Assembly (NCBI GenBank): GCA_023897205.1
Contig: JAHWDD010000006.1
Location: forward strand, 2,170,001 to 2,234,000
Source: Exophiala sp. HKRS030
Taxonomy: Eukaryota > Ascomycota > Eurotiomycetes > Chaetothyriales > Herpotrichiellaceae
Reading direction: 5' to 3'
Length of the DNA stretch: 64,000 nt
Position 1 is the stretch's first letter, and every line of letters starts with the position of its first letter. Shown one piece after another: positions 33,424-44,994 of this stretch. The notes below the pieces were generated by a model. It searched no databases and was not told where the DNA came from. It worked only from the letters and a program-made list of their open reading frames with translations. The translations under genes were made by a program, and so were the position numbers.

Positions 33424-33552
33424 CACTCCGCCCTCCCACCTCCGCATATACTCGCGGCCTGGGGAAATATTCGTCAGTCGACTCATCCCTAAATATGACC
33501 ACCTGAAACACAATTGTGGTGACAAAGGCCGAGGCTCTGAAAGGCTTGAAAG

Positions 33553-36500
33553 ATGGCGGAAGACAATGAATCGAACGAGCCGTCAAAAGGGCCACGACTC
33601 CCGGAACCCAGACCGAAGAAACGCGGGGCCGTGAATCCCAATCACCAGGCTTGCACTGCATGTAAGCGTCGCAAAGTCCGATGCGACGCAGCGCAGCCGC
33701 GATGCTCCTATTGCGCTGCTCATGACAAACTCTGCATTTTCCCGCCGGTGTGGAAGCGAGCAAAATGCTCACAAGCGTAAGCACTCCAGTTCCTCCAATT
33801 TCCGGAAGGACGTCTATCTTTTCCGCGCGCAGAAACTGATTCGCCCTATCCGCACAGTCATGTCGAAGACCTTGAAGTGAAGCTCCGGCAGTATGAGAGC
33901 AGATACGGACGACCGACACCGACAGCCTGCGAAGCTTACCCTGAGTCACAAAATCATATCTCGACACTGACTAGCCAAAATCAGCACTCCACAGCCTTTA
34001 CTGGCACAACTACGTGTGAGCCACCTACCGAGGTGCAAGGGTCGTTCGCTGTGTCCAACTGGCAAAAGGGGGCTAGTTCCCAAATTGAGGAGCGCGTGTT
34101 CGACACCAACAATACTGCAACGTCGGGAGATGACAATCAACAAATCAACGCTCCATGGATCAGCCACAATCTCTCGCATATGCCGTCGACGGATGCGACT
34201 TTCTCATCGCGAGCCGAGAGACCTGAAACAGAGTCCCCTCATCCATCAGAAGAGACGTCTCAACACAGGCAGCCACCCCATAGAGGCATCACCAATGATT
34301 CCCGGGGACTTCAACCTACTACCACATCAGGTCACGGCGATGACAGCGACGTTGACGAAGACAGTGAAGCTGACCATCAGATTATTGATGGCATGGTTGA
34401 ATATGTCGGGTCCTCTCCAGAAGATGTACAAGCAGAAGATACTTTCGATACGTCCCCGACATTCAACTTCGCACTGAAGATCAAGGCTTCAACACTCAGC
34501 AAGGAGCCCAAGTCGGTGTCGGGTAGATCAGAAATTCCCTCTCTGAGTGACAAGCCGGCGACTGCATCCTCCACTCTTGTCGATCGTGCCTCGAACAATT
34601 CTAACCTCTCGACGACGCTTCTGCGACGAGAGCCGCCGCCTCAGCAGGACGCTTTGGACGCATTGAAATTCTATTTCAACCACTCGTACCTGCAATATGT
34701 ACCTCAGCGATTGGTCGCCAAAGCTTTGTTGGATCGTTATTTCGCAGCGGCGAACTCTGTGTGGCCCTTTCTGAACGAGGAGATAATAAGACAACGGTAC
34801 GACCGAATCTGTTCTTCTGACGAGCCTCCGAGTCCGATACGGATGTCCCAACTCAACCTCGTGTTTGCGCTTGCCTGTCAATTCTACGAAACCGAAGCCG
34901 GGGCACCACTTCCAGATGTTTACGATGCAGGCAAGCAGTACTACCTACGCGGTCATGGCTATCTGATCGCACACGCCTTTGACACTTGCAGTATCACCAT
35001 GCTTCAATCGTTGCTACTTGCCGCCCAGTACCAGCAGGGGACCACGCGGTCTAATGAATGTTGGCTAACAACAGGCCATGCAACAAGGATGGCACTGGGT
35101 TTGGGCGTCCACGTGGCCCCGTCCCCTAATAGTGGTCTGAGCCCTTTGGATATTGAACTCCGCAAGCGACTGTGGTGGGGATGCTTTTCACTGGATCGGT
35201 AAGGCTCTTATTTTCCATGTCCTTCTGCGAATGCATACGTGGCTAATACATCAGCAGGGTTTGCAGCATGATTTATGGACGCCCCATTGGAATCCCCCAC
35301 GTTCGAGTCTTGTCAGGCCAAAATAGTCTACCTGAGCCGGTCGACGATAATTACATCGCAATGGGCAAAGCCCAGCCCAGCGATTGTCCTTCTGTAAATG
35401 CATTTTTCGTCTGCACTATAAACCTCTACCGCACCATGGATAAAATAATTGAAGAGCTTCATCAGATCTCAGCAACCAACAAATTGGACCTTAACTGTGG
35501 CCATCATGGTGAGAAGCAGGATTCCTCCTATGGCTGCAGCTGCGACGCTGTCAGGCAGCTTTCGGCAATTATACAGCTCGATGGATACCTCCAGGAATGG
35601 CATGAAACACTTCCTCCTCATCTCAAATTCTCCCTTGAAAACATCGGCCTAGAGGACAACTATCCCCGCGTCATACAACGGCAGAAGGTTATCCTTAAAA
35701 TCCGGTTCCTTGGGATGCGTCTCTTACTTCACCGCCAGTCCATTCTGTTTCTCCTACAGAATCCGGAGAACCGACGCTGGCCACGGAACGCTTCAAAGAA
35801 ATGGCCGCCTCTGTTCTCCGACGATGCGACCGAGCTGGTTGCCGGATCATCACGCGATGACCAGGGCGCCAAAAGAATCAACATTTCATACTTTGAGAAG
35901 CACCTTGCCCATCTGAGTGCGAAACTGTGCGTCGAATCGGCACAATTGCAGATTGAAACGATTGACTGTTCGCGACGTTCGGAACTGACAGGCGCATGGT
36001 GGTGGGATTTTCACTGTATGTGTAATCTATGACAATTATTCCTGTTTGACCCTCACTTATGCCGAACTTCTATTTCCAGTTATCTTCAACGCACTCTGCG
36101 TCCTCTGTGGTGCTATGGGTCTACGGACTGAGGACCACTCCGTTGTTATCACTGATTTGCCCAAGGCCCAAACGCTTATGCAGCGAGGTGTCAGCAACAT
36201 TCACGACATGGCCTCTCGCGGGGGTCCAAAGGTCGCCCGAAGTGAACGCTTTCTCAGGCGCTTGATGAAGGCTGTGACAGAGCAGAAGCACGATCCACCC
36301 ATCGGTGCCAAGCAGGGGCGGGTGTCGAATGTCGCTAGGGATAGTAATGATCAAGCCACGGCACGCCGCCTCGATGGAGGAAATCTGCCTCAAGTCCCTT
36401 CGAGGACTGTACCTACCGACCCAATGGAGCTCTTTGGTGACGATGTCTTGGATCCAATGGATGGTCTGGACTGGCCTCCAAATGTTGACAACGCTTTTAT

Positions 36501-36669
36501 CAGCGAAATTACCCAGAACGAGTCTTACCTCTACGGCAACGCTGATCAGACCTACACACCACACTCTGAAGACAACCCGATGCGAAAATTGTTACAAACC
36601 TCATTCGACACGTGGACAGCGCTCGGCGGCGCATTTCAGCCACCGATAGACAGGGAATCAGTTTGGTGA
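33553..36669 (+). CDS. Zn2Cys6 transcription factor, likely cluster regulator
   Basis: Four exons (33553-33776, 33858-35198, 35258-36015, 36080-36669) give 970 residues. The binuclear zinc cluster uses C34, C37, C44, C51, C54 and C61 (ACTACKRRKVRCDAAQPRC and onward). The first intron joins it to a coiled-coil-forming segment (AHVEDLEVKLRQYESRYG), the usual dimerisation element. About residues 105-330 are acidic, Ser/Thr-rich and probably disordered. The fungal-specific transcription factor middle homology domain begins near ALDALKFYFNHSYLQYVPQR and includes LWWGCFSLDR. Such proteins bind CGG triplets as dimers in the nucleus, often activated by a pathway metabolite. Its central position and the CGG-N9-CCG sites in its own and neighbouring promoters make it the candidate pathway-specific regulator. 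Confidence 0.92.
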
Positions 36670-36779
36670 AAGAGCAAGGACAATGTAATAGTATTTGTAA
36701 CCTATTGATCTTGTTTAACCTCTCCCGATGCGTCACGTCGGGAGGGAATATATTTGTCCACTTCTAGGGCCATCCAATC

Positions 36780-38321
36780 TCATCTGTAGTAGTCTGGGAC
36801 CTGTTTGAGCTCCATGAATACTCCTTTATCGTGGCCATAAACGATCTTGGCCCCAAGAACAGTTTCCAAGCGGGAAATGTACTTGGTCGACTGGAGCCAG
36901 GCGTTTTTGTCACGACCCAAGAGGCCTGGCAAAAACAATCAGCAAGTTCTAAAGAACTCATGTGCCGTAGATGATATGGAAGGGCCAGATGGTATCGCTC
37001 TTTCCGGTATAGGTCTCTCACCTTGCGCAATTTGCTTCGTATAGTTCTCCTTCATATGGAACTGGTCACCCGTGAACAAGAAGGGACCGTCTTGCGGTAA
37101 GTCGACCTGCATGCAGCAGAGGCCCGGTGTATGACTGTTTGGAATCGTGGGAAGATTCAGACGTCAGTGAGTGCTTTGTGATGTATAGCTTTGGAGAGTT
37201 GGGGGGGAAGGAGTAATAAGCATTATGGAGAAGACGAGAACGCGAAAGAACAAGGAAAAGGTAGCAAACCCCGCGCAAAGATGCATGGTAATCCCGGGAA
37301 AGAGTTCGGTGACTTTATCGCCAAAAGTCTGCCAGTTCAAACGGTGCGTCAGGTAAGAGGGTTGATAGGGACCAGCGTCGGCCTAGGACACGACTATCAG
37401 CGGACAAGCCTTTCGCTATATGATTCTCAACTTGAGATTTCAACAACGGCCTACCTTGGTAAACAAACACCATAGAGCGTTTGTCAGCTCCAAGTCATGA
37501 ACGTAGATTGGGATTTTCGTGTCGATGAAATGCATCAGGCCCCCTGAATGGTCAGCGTCTTCACATGTGTCAGTCGGCTATGCTAGTGGACCTGAGTGTT
37601 TTGAGGTCAAAGGCCCCCCAAGAGTGCCAGGCATCACGTACGCAAGTGGCCCATGATGACGGCCTGCACGTCTCGTATCGAATGACCTGTGGCTTCGATT
37701 TGCTTATCAAGACGATTGACAGTCGTATAACGCTTTCGCGGCGAGACGTCATACATCTTTCCAAAGTATGTCCGTTAACTCATTTGCGATAGCAACAAGC
37801 CGCAAAAGTTGTCTTGGTCCGTCCGTTCAAGTAACAAGGGAGAGAAAGGGCTTACCGGACCCCAATGCTTCTCCATGTCGTCGTGGCAGCCCGTCTCGAA
37901 GAGCAAAAGCCCCGCGCTCGGATGCTCAATCAGAACGGCATAGACAATCATCTCGATCCGCTCGTGGACGGGGTTCGGATTACTGGCTGACCCAGCTGTA
38001 ATAGAGGCATTTTTTTCAGTCTGGAAATGAAGTACGGCAACTGACAGAGCATGTGGGACTTTCTTTCAAGGCAGGTTGGGAGACGGACGAGCTTCCTACG
38101 TACCATTTTGATGACCTGCAAAGAGGAAGTTGGCATCGATGTCAAGGGTTCCCAGGTCGAGAAGCTGGAAAACCAATCAGGTCAGGGTCGAAATAGATCG
38201 GGAATATGGCACTCTTGCGCCATGTTCAAGAATAGGGGTTACCGCGATTCTGCGCGGACTTTTCTGTACGTACCCACATCTTCGTGCCCTCCGGACAGGG
38301 GGTGTATACCGGGCGAGGCAT
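36780..38321 (-). CDS. Metallo-beta-lactamase-fold hydrolase (AHL-lactonase-like), cluster gene 5
   Basis: Eight short exons (38321-38274, 38164-38104, 37995-37856, 37756-37642, 37558-37455, 37382-37270, 37134-37022, 36925-36780) close exactly into 279 residues; no long open frame reveals this gene. The product starts MPRPVYTPCPEGTKMWLLDL and ends KQVPDYYR. The zinc-binding HxHxDH is H120, H122, D124, H125 in GHLHADHSGGL, and it is split by an intron. Further ligands are H195 (CAGHTPGL), D217 (FTGDQ) and H263 (VYGHDK), so all expected metal positions are intact. Related enzymes open lactone or lactam rings, including acyl-homoserine lactones. In a Fusarium xenobiotic cluster a member of this fold opens benzoxazolinone. 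Here a lactone or lactam entry substrate of the aromatic pathway is plausible but unproven. It is convergent with the regulator gene and divergent from the second transporter. Confidence 0.87.
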
Positions 38322-38774
38322 GCTTGATCGAAGTCGTAGAAGTATTTGTTTCAGGATGTCACAGTCGAGATGCGTTCCCGAAGACCTTCGTCAAACTGTA
38401 TTTGCTTTTCTATATGTGGGTTGGTGGAGCTTACGGCCGACGCGGTCTGGGCTCTCACTGTATCTCGGAGGGTCTCTCCGCTCGACCAAGGTCTGGTAAG
38501 CATTCTCGTGTGAAAGAGTATCACAATGAAGATACGACGCGGCAGAGGAGAATGTGAATGATTTCTATCAGAGGAAAACTACTGAAGCCTCCGCCAGCTG
38601 CTGGTCCGGTCCCGAAACCATCGTCGGATTGGAAAGCATTACTTCACCTCTATTTATTCCCTTCAATTTCGCCATCCAGCAGAGATCAAGAAGGCTTTGT
38701 ATCTCTCTCATTTCTCTCACTCTACACACCTCTTTACTCCATTCTCCATTCTGTCTCATCTGAAGGAGCCCAAC
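38322..38774. promoter_or_regulatory. Divergent promoter, hydrolase and second transporter
   Basis: A 453-bp spacer between two divergent cluster genes with one CGG-N9-CCG site. Pyrimidine-rich sequence at 38690-38760 precedes the transporter ATG. Confidence 0.6.
38466..38480. promoter_or_regulatory. CGG-N9-CCG site, hydrolase/MFS2 promoter
   Basis: CGGAGGGTCTCTCCG lies 145 bp upstream of the hydrolase ATG (38321) and 295 bp upstream of the transporter ATG (38775). Confidence 0.58.
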
Positions 38775-40529
38775 ATGCTCGACGCAAAGAAAGTGGAAGC
38801 CGGTGAGATACCATGCCCGTCGATCTCTAGTTAATAGGAATATCTACTTACCAGGTCAGCAGGCATTGCCGAATCCGAGCCTCAAGAGCATGTGGAACAG
38901 TGTCTTGCTGAAGACAATGGCCGCACGCTAAAATACCGCAACGGAATCCTGCTCGATCCTCAGCCGAGTGAGGATCCTCATGACCCTCTGAACTTCCCAC
39001 TCTGGCAGAAAGCATGTCTTCTGGCCATTTTATCCTATTGGGCTTTTCTTGGAACCACAAATCTCATTATTGTGGTATGTCACAATACTCATGCCCTGAT
39101 CATGGTTGATACTGACGCGAGGTAGGGGCCATCCTTCTTCGAATTGAATCAACACTACGGCGCAAGCTTTACAGAGCTTTCGTACACCATCAATGGACCA
39201 TTGGTAGCTTATGGTGCTGGCGTGAGTCCTGCCTCATAAAGGTCAAAGAACAACAGTGACCGCTGACTTGGTGCTCTAAGTGCTTGTTCTGGGTGCCCTT
39301 CTCCAATATCTACGGGTTGAGGGTTTGCTTTCTGGTGTCCTCCCTCTGTGCTGCATCGATATCGATATGGGCAGCACTAGCATCTACTTTTGGAGAATTC
39401 GTCGCCGCTCGCGTTTTGGCTGCGTTCTTCTATGCCGCCCCTGAGGCGATCGGCCCTCAGGTCGTGGCTGATGTCTTCTTTTTGCATCAGCGTGCGACCG
39501 CCACTGGAGCATTCACTGTGTTCCAGTTCCTGGGTTTCTCCTTGGCCGGGCTCATTGGGGGATTCGCAACTTTGAACCTTGGGTGGCGGGCTCCTTCCTA
39601 TGTCATGGTGTACACCACGTTCGGGGCTTTTGTAGGCATTTTCTTCCTGATGCCGGAAACTACCTATACACGGTCGGGTAGGTTCGAAGTGGGTGAAAAA
39701 CGTCGGATTGTCGATGGACTTCGTCTTTGGCATGCCAGTGGCGGAGGAGATCCCAAAGTTAAGAGCAAGATTGCTGCTTTCACATACCCGTGGTACTATC
39801 TTCCACATCCAATCGTGCTACTGGCGACGGCGTATTTCTCGATTTTTCTCGCCACCAACGACTATATGCTGACCACCAACTCGGTGTCCTATCCTTTGGA
39901 GTTCGGATTCAATCTGTCTGATGTTGCATTGACCTCTATTGCCCCATCGCTTGGGAATATCTTTGGGATCATCTATGGAGGCCTTGCCAACGACAAGGTT
40001 AGTATCTTCCCTGCACAAAACAGCCTTTCGCACTTTTGCTAACATCTAACAGTTTGTGGAATGGAGGATGAAATCCAAGGGCGACTTCCAGCCAGAACTA
40101 CGTTTGCCTATGCTACTGCTGACGGCGATCGTTGGCCCCGCTGGCCTCATCATGTTCGGGTGCGCGACAGAGTACCACGCTCATTGGGTTGTTCCGCTCA
40201 TTGGCGAATTCCTTATGGCATTCGGGTCTATAGTAGCAGGAAACGTGGTTTACACCTATATCGCAGATACATATCTCGAAAGGGCAGACACCGCATTGGT
40301 TATGCTGAATGGTCTGAAGAACCTATCTGCGTTTGGTTTGGTCTACGCTGTCACACCTTGGAACACCTACAGCGGGTATGCGATCTCATTTGGCGGACTG
40401 GCTGTGATCCTATTTGCCTTTCACCTTCCGGTTGCTATACTCTGGTGGAAGGGTGCTGCTATTCGCCAATGGCAACGAGTGAAGTGGCATTCTGGAACTG
40501 TCGCCGTACATGGAGAAGGATTGAAATAA
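38775..40529 (+). CDS. MFS transporter, second of the cluster
   Basis: Five exons (38775-38802, 38860-39074, 39126-39221, 39281-39997, 40053-40529) give 510 residues. The cytoplasmic N-terminus leads into PSEDPHDPLNFPLWQKACLL, and the first helix ends in GTTNLIIVGPSFFELNQHYG. A drug:H+ antiporter-1 layout follows, with WVPFSNIYGLRVCFLVSSLC in place of the usual G-R motif A. The conserved stretch around LGWRAPSYV and a central loop after LMPETTYTR come next, then six more helices. The first intron has two candidate acceptors. The one at 38859 keeps the frame, so only nine codons precede it. It is probably a plasma-membrane carrier for the pathway's substrate or for export of an inhibitory product. 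It is related to the first cluster transporter only at family level. Confidence 0.88.
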
Positions 40530-40947
40530 ATGGCATTGAAACCACCGTTCTATGCGCAGAAGTATTGGGTAGCTGGCTAACTGGTGGTGCATATTGCGAA
40601 AGGAATCGGGAGCCGTATGTGTAGAGCACAGTAGAGGTGTCTATATCAGAGTATCATATTCGAAAGTCATCATTGTCGAGCATTTATTAAAGGATGAAGA
40701 CTTATACATGTCAAGGCAATCTACACTCAAGTCTGTTTCGAAGACAGCGAATATCGTGCCCCTGTCATCTTCATTTAGACGTTCTTTCCCAGTCACTCTA
40801 TAGAAATAGCCACGCCGTTCAACCTTGACGGATAGTCAAGCATCCCAACGAATCTGGAGTATAGCTACTGCCCCCCTCTGACGGAATATTACAATCCGCC
40901 GCATGAACGCAAACATCAATACCCCAGGGTTCCGATAGTGTGGGCGG

Positions 40948-40962
40948 CGGGCAAGGGCTCCG
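40948..40962. promoter_or_regulatory. CGG-N9-CCG site 1, amidohydrolase promoter
   Basis: CGGGCAAGGGCTCCG lies 180 bp upstream of the amidohydrolase ATG (41142). It keeps the terminal triplets and spacing but departs from the CGGAGG core of the other sites. Confidence 0.45.
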
Positions 40963-41002
40963 TTGCCCTCCGTCTTGCGGCCTCAATATTCCAGGTTTCG
41001 CG

Positions 41003-41017
41003 CGGACTCTCCGTCCG
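41003..41017. promoter_or_regulatory. CGG-N9-CCG site 2, amidohydrolase promoter
   Basis: CGGACTCTCCGTCCG lies 125 bp upstream of the ATG at 41142. Triplets and spacing match the cluster motif. Confidence 0.45.
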
Positions 41018-41141
41018 ACGTGAGACCCAAAAATCCTTTGCATGGACAATAGTTGGTGCATTGAAACTGTCAAATACATAAGGGCATTGTTGAACGAGAG
41101 ATACTATACTATTGTTTTTGGTCACGAATCATTCAGCAACG

Positions 41142-42402
41142 ATGGGAAAGCCAACACCCTCCACAGCGTTTTCGGGCCCAGGCCGAATTGACGTTCATCA
41201 CCATTGCTTTCCTGGAACTGTCGCAGAGCTGCAGTCTGAGTTCGAGAGCAACTCTTACAATCTCAATTACTCACCATTTCCCAAGACACCAGAAGACCAT
41301 CTCAAGTACATGGATGAAGTCGGCATTCAAACTGCGGTCATTGTGAGCGCCCTGTGCAGGGAACACATGCCGAACTAGCAATCTAACAGGCGGCAAAAAC
41401 CAGGCTCCATCGATCAAGAAAGAGTGGCACAATGACCTAACCCCCGCTGAGTTCGTAAGTCTCTGCGAGAAGTCACTCGCGGCGCAACTGGAATACGTCG
41501 CATATAATCCGCTGAGGTTTGGTTTGTTCTGAGACTCACGTAACTTGCAGATGTATTCGCTAATAGCTGCAGGGTGCTTTGCCGTTCTACCGCTTCCCCA
41601 CACGCAGGAATGTATCGACTTCATCCACAAGGCTGCGAGCCTGCCTACGCCTCCCGATGGATTTGCGGTGACGACGGCCATGGGTTTGTATCTGTCCACT
41701 TCTTACGATTGCGCTTTTTTCTCTAACCTGAGCAGGAGAGCGTTACTTGGGTGACAAAGATCTAGAGCCAGTCTGGCAAGAAATTGATAGATTGGGCTCT
41801 GTAGTGTTCATTCATCCGGCTGACACGGTGATGCCTCCCCACCTGAACTTTGGGCCATGTGAGCATTCTCGAACCCAACCCGGCGATCCATGTTTGCCCG
41901 AGAGAGGCGCTGACCAGCAGTTGAAACAGTTATTCAGGAGTTTCCATTCGACACATGCCGAGCCATAACCAGTGTTATTCATTCCGGCCTACTTCAACGA
42001 GTGCCCAACGTTCGCTTTTTGTTCTCTCATAATGGCGGCGCTTTCCCATTTCTTGCTGATCGCATCGGTCAGCAACATCTGGATAATGTTGTAACCAAAA
42101 CCAACAATGGGATGGGCACAAGGGACCTTTTGCGCTCCAAGAACATCTACCTTGATACCAGTATTTCGAGCCCGATGCAGTACCCCGTGATCAAGGACTT
42201 GGGGATCCCGGTGGAGCATCTCCTGTACGCTACCGACTACCCCTATACTATGAGATTCGACGACAAGACATATCTAGAAGGATACAATGCGCCAAAGAAG
42301 TCGGGCTTGTTTACTGATGCGGATATGGAGAAGATCGTACGACTCAACTCTCTTGCAGTTTTCCCGCGGCTGGCAAAGCTTTTTGCTGAGCATTTTCCAT
42401 AG
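41142..42402 (+). CDS. Amidohydrolase-2 family decarboxylase (ACMSD / 6-methylsalicylate decarboxylase type)
   Basis: Five exons (41142-41342, 41404-41521, 41573-41683, 41736-41858, 41930-42402) give 341 residues. The metal site is complete: D17-x-H19-x-H21 (RIDVHHHCFP), H170 (VVFIHPAD), H218 (FLFSHNGGAFPF) and D287 (YATDYPY). This is the zinc-dependent, non-oxidative decarboxylase branch of the amidohydrolases. Members include aminocarboxymuconate-semialdehyde decarboxylase (ACMSD), 6-methylsalicylate decarboxylase and resorcylate decarboxylases. The nearby 3-hydroxyanthranilate dioxygenase-like gene favours the ACMSD role. The gentisate branch would fit a salicylate-type acid as substrate. 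Sequence alone does not decide. Three introns are only 51-61 bp, and splice choices were fixed by reading frame and family spacing. Confidence 0.85.
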
Positions 42403-43062
42403 AAGCGCTTTCACTTAGCTAGTTGAGTTACACCTCGGAATAAGATGTGGGTGATTTCGGGCTGCGAGAATTTGGCCAGCTTCCTGACCTGTGGGTGCTA
42501 GACTGCCATGAAGCATACTATATGCGACCTCGTCGTATATATGTATCGCTGCCGTTATGGACCGGGTTCAGGGTTCAATATACAGGGTCTGTCGATTTCA
42601 AGGAAACATCTCCCTTACCACAGGTGGTTTCCTTTGCCGCACAGGGGAACCCAATACACTTGTTCACAACCATTGGGGGCGTTGATGGCTCTCATTGTAT
42701 GCGGATGGAGGGCAGTGTATGAAGCATCCGTCAAAGCCCTTACCTGCATCTCACACGCTACCACTCGCTCCATCGCAGCTGATAACACAGCCTTGAGCTA
42801 CCAAAGTCGAGGAAACTATGTTCGCTGCAATGAATGGTGTCTGCACTATTTGATTACTTTGACCCTCCGTGCCTAAGGAGCATCCCCACCTTGCCATTTG
42901 TCTTTCGGAAGGCGCCTCCGCGGCTATGGCTACACGCCTACCACGAATACAGGTGTAAAAGGCCTACAGTATGTGACAGCTCCCCGGCGAAGAACAATTG
43001 CTCCAACTGCAGTTATTGGAGGAGCCCTATCTTCATACTTTGCATCGACGTTTCCTCGCAAC
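42403..43062. promoter_or_regulatory. Promoter region of dehydrogenase 2
   Basis: A 660-bp spacer between the amidohydrolase and the second dehydrogenase. Open frames here (for example 42508-42876) look like chance. One CGG-N9-CCG site is present. Confidence 0.55.
42906..42920. promoter_or_regulatory. CGG-N9-CCG site, dehydrogenase 2 promoter
   Basis: CGGAAGGCGCCTCCG lies 143 bp before the ATG at 43063. It differs by one base from the site at 47467 and contains the palindrome AGGCGCCT. Confidence 0.62.
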
Positions 43063-44322
43063 ATGGGAGCCTACGTCGAAGCTTTGGTTTGTTCCGGAGT
43101 CGGCAAACCCTTTGAACCACAGACCGTTGTGCTGGGAGGCTTTCGGGACGACGAGATCGTGGTGCGAATGGTAGCAACGGGGATATGCCATACTGATTAT
43201 GCATGTGCAAACGTAAGTCCTTATTTTCTTCCTCATACTGTGAAGGTCATATGACGAGGAACGCGAGCCGGCTGACGCTTGTATGTACAGGGCGCCATCC
43301 CGGTGCCTTTTCCATTCGTTGGAGGCCACGAAGGAGCCGGGGTCGTCGAGCAGGTCGGCGCCAGCGTATCTCACGTAGCGCCCGGCGATCACGTCTTGCT
43401 CTCGTTTTCGTCGTGCGGCGAATGCCTCCGTTGCAGGGCTGGTACCCCGGCCTATTGTGCGCAAATGAGGCAACAGAATTTCAAGGGGTCCCGGCTTGAC
43501 GGGACAACAAGTTTCTCCCTGCCTGCTGGCTCCGCTGTCGCGTCCCACTTCTTCGGTCAGTCATCTTTCGCGGCGAAAGCGGTGGTCAGAGGTAGGTCGG
43601 CGGTCAGTGTGGACAAGGCTCTTCCGCTTGAAGTCGCGTGCTCCTTTGGCTGTGGTGTTCAGACGGGCGCCGGCACCGTGTTGAATGTGCTCAAGCCGGT
43701 GCTCGGCTCCTCGATCGCCATCTTCGGTGCCGGAGCTGTGGGTATGGCTGCTATCATTGCTGCCGGGCTGACGCCCGTGGCAAAGATTATCGCCGTCGAC
43801 GTGGTTGACTCCAAACTCACCATCGCACGGCACATGGGCGCCACGGATGTCATCAATGCCAACAAATGCCGTGTCGTGGACGAGATCAGGAGACTTACCG
43901 CCGGACAGGGTGTCGACCGTGCGCTCGACGCGACGGGAAGAATCTCTACGATTCAGAGCATGTTTGAGTGTGCCAGCCCCGGCGCTCTGGTCGTGACGGT
44001 CGGCGCCCCTGCAATGGGGCAGACCCTCGAGATCGAACCGGCCAAGTGGCTGGAGAAGGGCGTGAGCTACATGGGTGTTCATCAGGGATCTTCCGTTCCT
44101 TCACAGGTACGCTCTTGATTGTTCCATGTCCTCTAGGCAAAATCTGGGTTCTTTTCCTAACACTTGTGTGCGCAGTTCATCACGCATCTCGTTAATTTCT
44201 GGAAGGCTGGCCGATTCCCAATCGACAAGCTGATCAAGACCTATCCGTATCAAGACATTGAGAAGGCTCATCAGGACCTCGCTACAGGCTCATGCGTCAA
44301 GGCAGTTTTACTTTGGCAGTGA
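43063..44322 (+). CDS. Aryl-alcohol type zinc dehydrogenase 2
   Basis: Three exons (43063-43212, 43291-44106, 44176-44322) give 370 residues, standard for the family. Catalytic zinc residues are in GICHTD and GGHEGAG. The structural zinc cysteines are in CGECLRCRAGTPAYC. The NAD-binding turn is IFGAGAVGMAAIIAAG, followed by VDVVDSK. It is a paralogue of the first cluster dehydrogenase (shared FFGQSSF, CGxxTGAGTVLNVL and tail layout). Both should act on benzyl-type alcohols or the matching aldehydes with NAD. Two copies at different places in one cluster suggest separate substrates, for example successive side-chain steps. ATG 43063 is chosen because the fold starts immediately after it. The same frame is open upstream to 42898 without homology. 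Confidence 0.9.
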
Positions 44323-44458
44323 ATGAAGCCCCTTGGGCTCTTTGGCATAGTTGATCTCAAATAAACAGCGATGTGGGTCTATTCGTTCATACCTCGTTTG
44401 TTTCTTGTCCCTAAAACTACCTGAAAGCCCTTGATAGTCGATCTTCTCAAATTTTCCT

Positions 44459-44994
44459 TCAAGGCATGGCATCGAATTGCTTCGCTTCCGGAATCGAGGC
44501 TACATAAGAACATCGTTTTGTGACAAAATATTCCATCTTCGGCCTCAGACAGTTCTCCAGATCTCTCTCTAAGATGCTCGTCTTCAAAACCACGACATCG
44601 CCATCGTGTTTCATCGGTCGGATGAAAATGGTACAGCCGCAGGTCTGTAATTCAAACAGAAAGTCGCAAGTCAACAACCAAACGCATGTTGTTCATTGTA
44701 AGGAACGCGGCTTTGGGATCAAACACGTACATTGCAGAACCATTTCTCCTTGGAATACCCGCTGCAAACATCATCGCCAGGAAATGTGTACTTTGTCAGC
44801 TTGGAAGCTTCGTCTCGAATGTCGACATCCGTTGACCTGAATGCGGCGTTCGTCTGGTACGGTCCACCGGCTCCCTTTCGGCAATGTGTGCAATGGCACG
44901 CCATTGTGCGGAGGACGGTTTGAGGTTTCGGGATCGTGACTATGATGGAACCGCAAAGACAACTCCCCGACATGGAGGGCGTTCCTGACCCCAT
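44459..44994 (-). CDS. GFA/CENP-V domain protein
   Basis: Two exons (44994-44731, 44644-44459) give 149 residues. The zinc-binding cysteines of the Mss4-like GFA fold are visible: CLCG near residue 10, CHCTHC near residue 33 and, across the intron, FCNTCGC. The family includes glutathione-dependent formaldehyde-activating enzymes and many proteins of unknown substrate. ATG 44994 starts just before SGSCLCG, and the frame is open for 37 more codons upstream. It is convergent with dehydrogenase 2. In this setting it might deal with a reactive aldehyde or glutathione adduct, but that is inference. No CGG-N9-CCG site was found upstream of it, so it may not be co-regulated. Confidence 0.82.

Larger units (their letters stand above)
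32907..33552. promoter_or_regulatory. Promoter region of the Zn2Cys6 regulator
   Basis: A 646-bp spacer after the aldehyde dehydrogenase. Two CGG-N9-CCG sites lie 130-170 bp before the regulator ATG and are listed separately. No gene is seen. Confidence 0.55.
40530..41141. promoter_or_regulatory. Promoter region of the amidohydrolase
   Basis: A 612-bp spacer between the second transporter and the amidohydrolase, both on the plus strand. Two CGG-N9-CCG sites lie near its right end. Confidence 0.55.

Noticed and set aside
42508..42876. A 122-codon frame between the amidohydrolase and dehydrogenase 2
   Set aside because: There is no family resemblance, it overlaps other frames, and it sits where the dehydrogenase promoter with its operator-like site is expected.
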